This document shows positions 61,251-64,000 of a stretch of DNA of 64,000 nt, piece by piece. A program made the translations under genes and the position numbers. The stretch is taken from contig NZ_CP032099.1 in the NCBI RefSeq assembly GCF_003544835.1, forward strand, positions 186,001-250,000, given 5' to 3'. Below the pieces are notes generated by a model that had not been told where the DNA came from, did not search any database, and saw only the letters and a program-made list of their open reading frames with translations. The stretch comes from Aliarcobacter skirrowii CCUG 10374 (GTDB taxonomy: Bacteria; Campylobacterota; Campylobacteria; Campylobacterales; Arcobacteraceae). The stretch's first letter is position 1, and each line of letters starts with the position of its first letter.

Positions 61251-64000
<2,750 letters not shown>

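Overview
The window is a gene-dense, very AT-rich stretch of bacterial chromosome. It looks like a member of Campylobacterota, most likely Arcobacteraceae (Arcobacter/Aliarcobacter-like). Grounds: a ccoNOQP cbb3 oxidase operon followed by a DUF4006 gene, a FixH-like gene and an AddB-like gene; the run M23 peptidase-lpxC-tsaB-thrB-ylxR-infB-rbfA-rimP; the run pheS-pheT-aroA-ispH-rpsA-serA; a class II DAHP synthase; an uninterrupted prfB; and strong A/T third-position bias. I recall these gene orders from Campylobacter and its relatives and could not check them here. No tRNA, rRNA, insertion sequence, prophage or CRISPR array was seen, and no gene-free stretch exceeds 300 bases.

Layout. (1) 1-8966: flagellar cluster. 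It holds flgI (partial, minus), a large acidic protein of unknown function, fliQ, a FliJ-like coiled-coil protein, a MotE-like periplasmic protein, fliL, a small bitopic protein, flgH, flgK, fliD, fliS and a small FliT-like gene. (2) 8955-31738: housekeeping genes on both strands, covering tRNA and ribosome modification (tilS, rimO, tgt, gatC, truB), cofactor and amino-acid synthesis (panC, acpS, an MTHFR-family gene, serB, aroG), isoprenoid synthesis (ispE), tal, transport (an orphan DppB-like permease, gltS, tsx), murC, a LysR regulator, a UvrD-type helicase and smpB. A decayed META-domain gene lies at 11350-11562. A likely small RNA with an FNR/CRP-type promoter lies at about 13836-13909, ahead of an FmdE-DsbA gene pair. 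(3) 31739-39038: ccoNOQP plus accessory genes, including a 30-residue membrane microprotein, ending in addB. (4) 39048-43957: minus-strand genes (GNAT, DUF2156, an outer-membrane barrel, prfB, a cytochrome c, folB, plsY). (5) 44046-55179: a long plus-strand run (nadA, nadC, a DHH phosphoesterase, an M23 peptidase, lpxC, tsaB, thrB, ylxR, infB, rbfA, rimP, ribD). (6) 55227-64000: minus-strand efp, serA, rpsA, ispH, aroA, pheT and pheS (partial).

How the genes fit together. The flagellar block supplies the rod/ring (FlgI, FlgH), export apparatus (FliQ, FliJ-like), stator-associated (FliL, MotE-like) and filament junction/cap (FlgK, FliD) parts with the flagellin chaperone. The cco block encodes a high-affinity terminal oxidase with candidate assembly factors. 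The rest is core metabolism and translation. Adjacent genes are often separated by fewer than 15 bases or overlap by 4, so translational coupling is common. Many starts are TTG.

The best candidates for something undescribed are the small RNA at 13836-13909 (FNR-like box, 5' hairpin, terminator whose loop carries an anti-Shine-Dalgarno CU-rich stretch), the 30-residue peptide in the cco operon, and the acidic protein of the flagellar cluster. No defence or mobile system was found.
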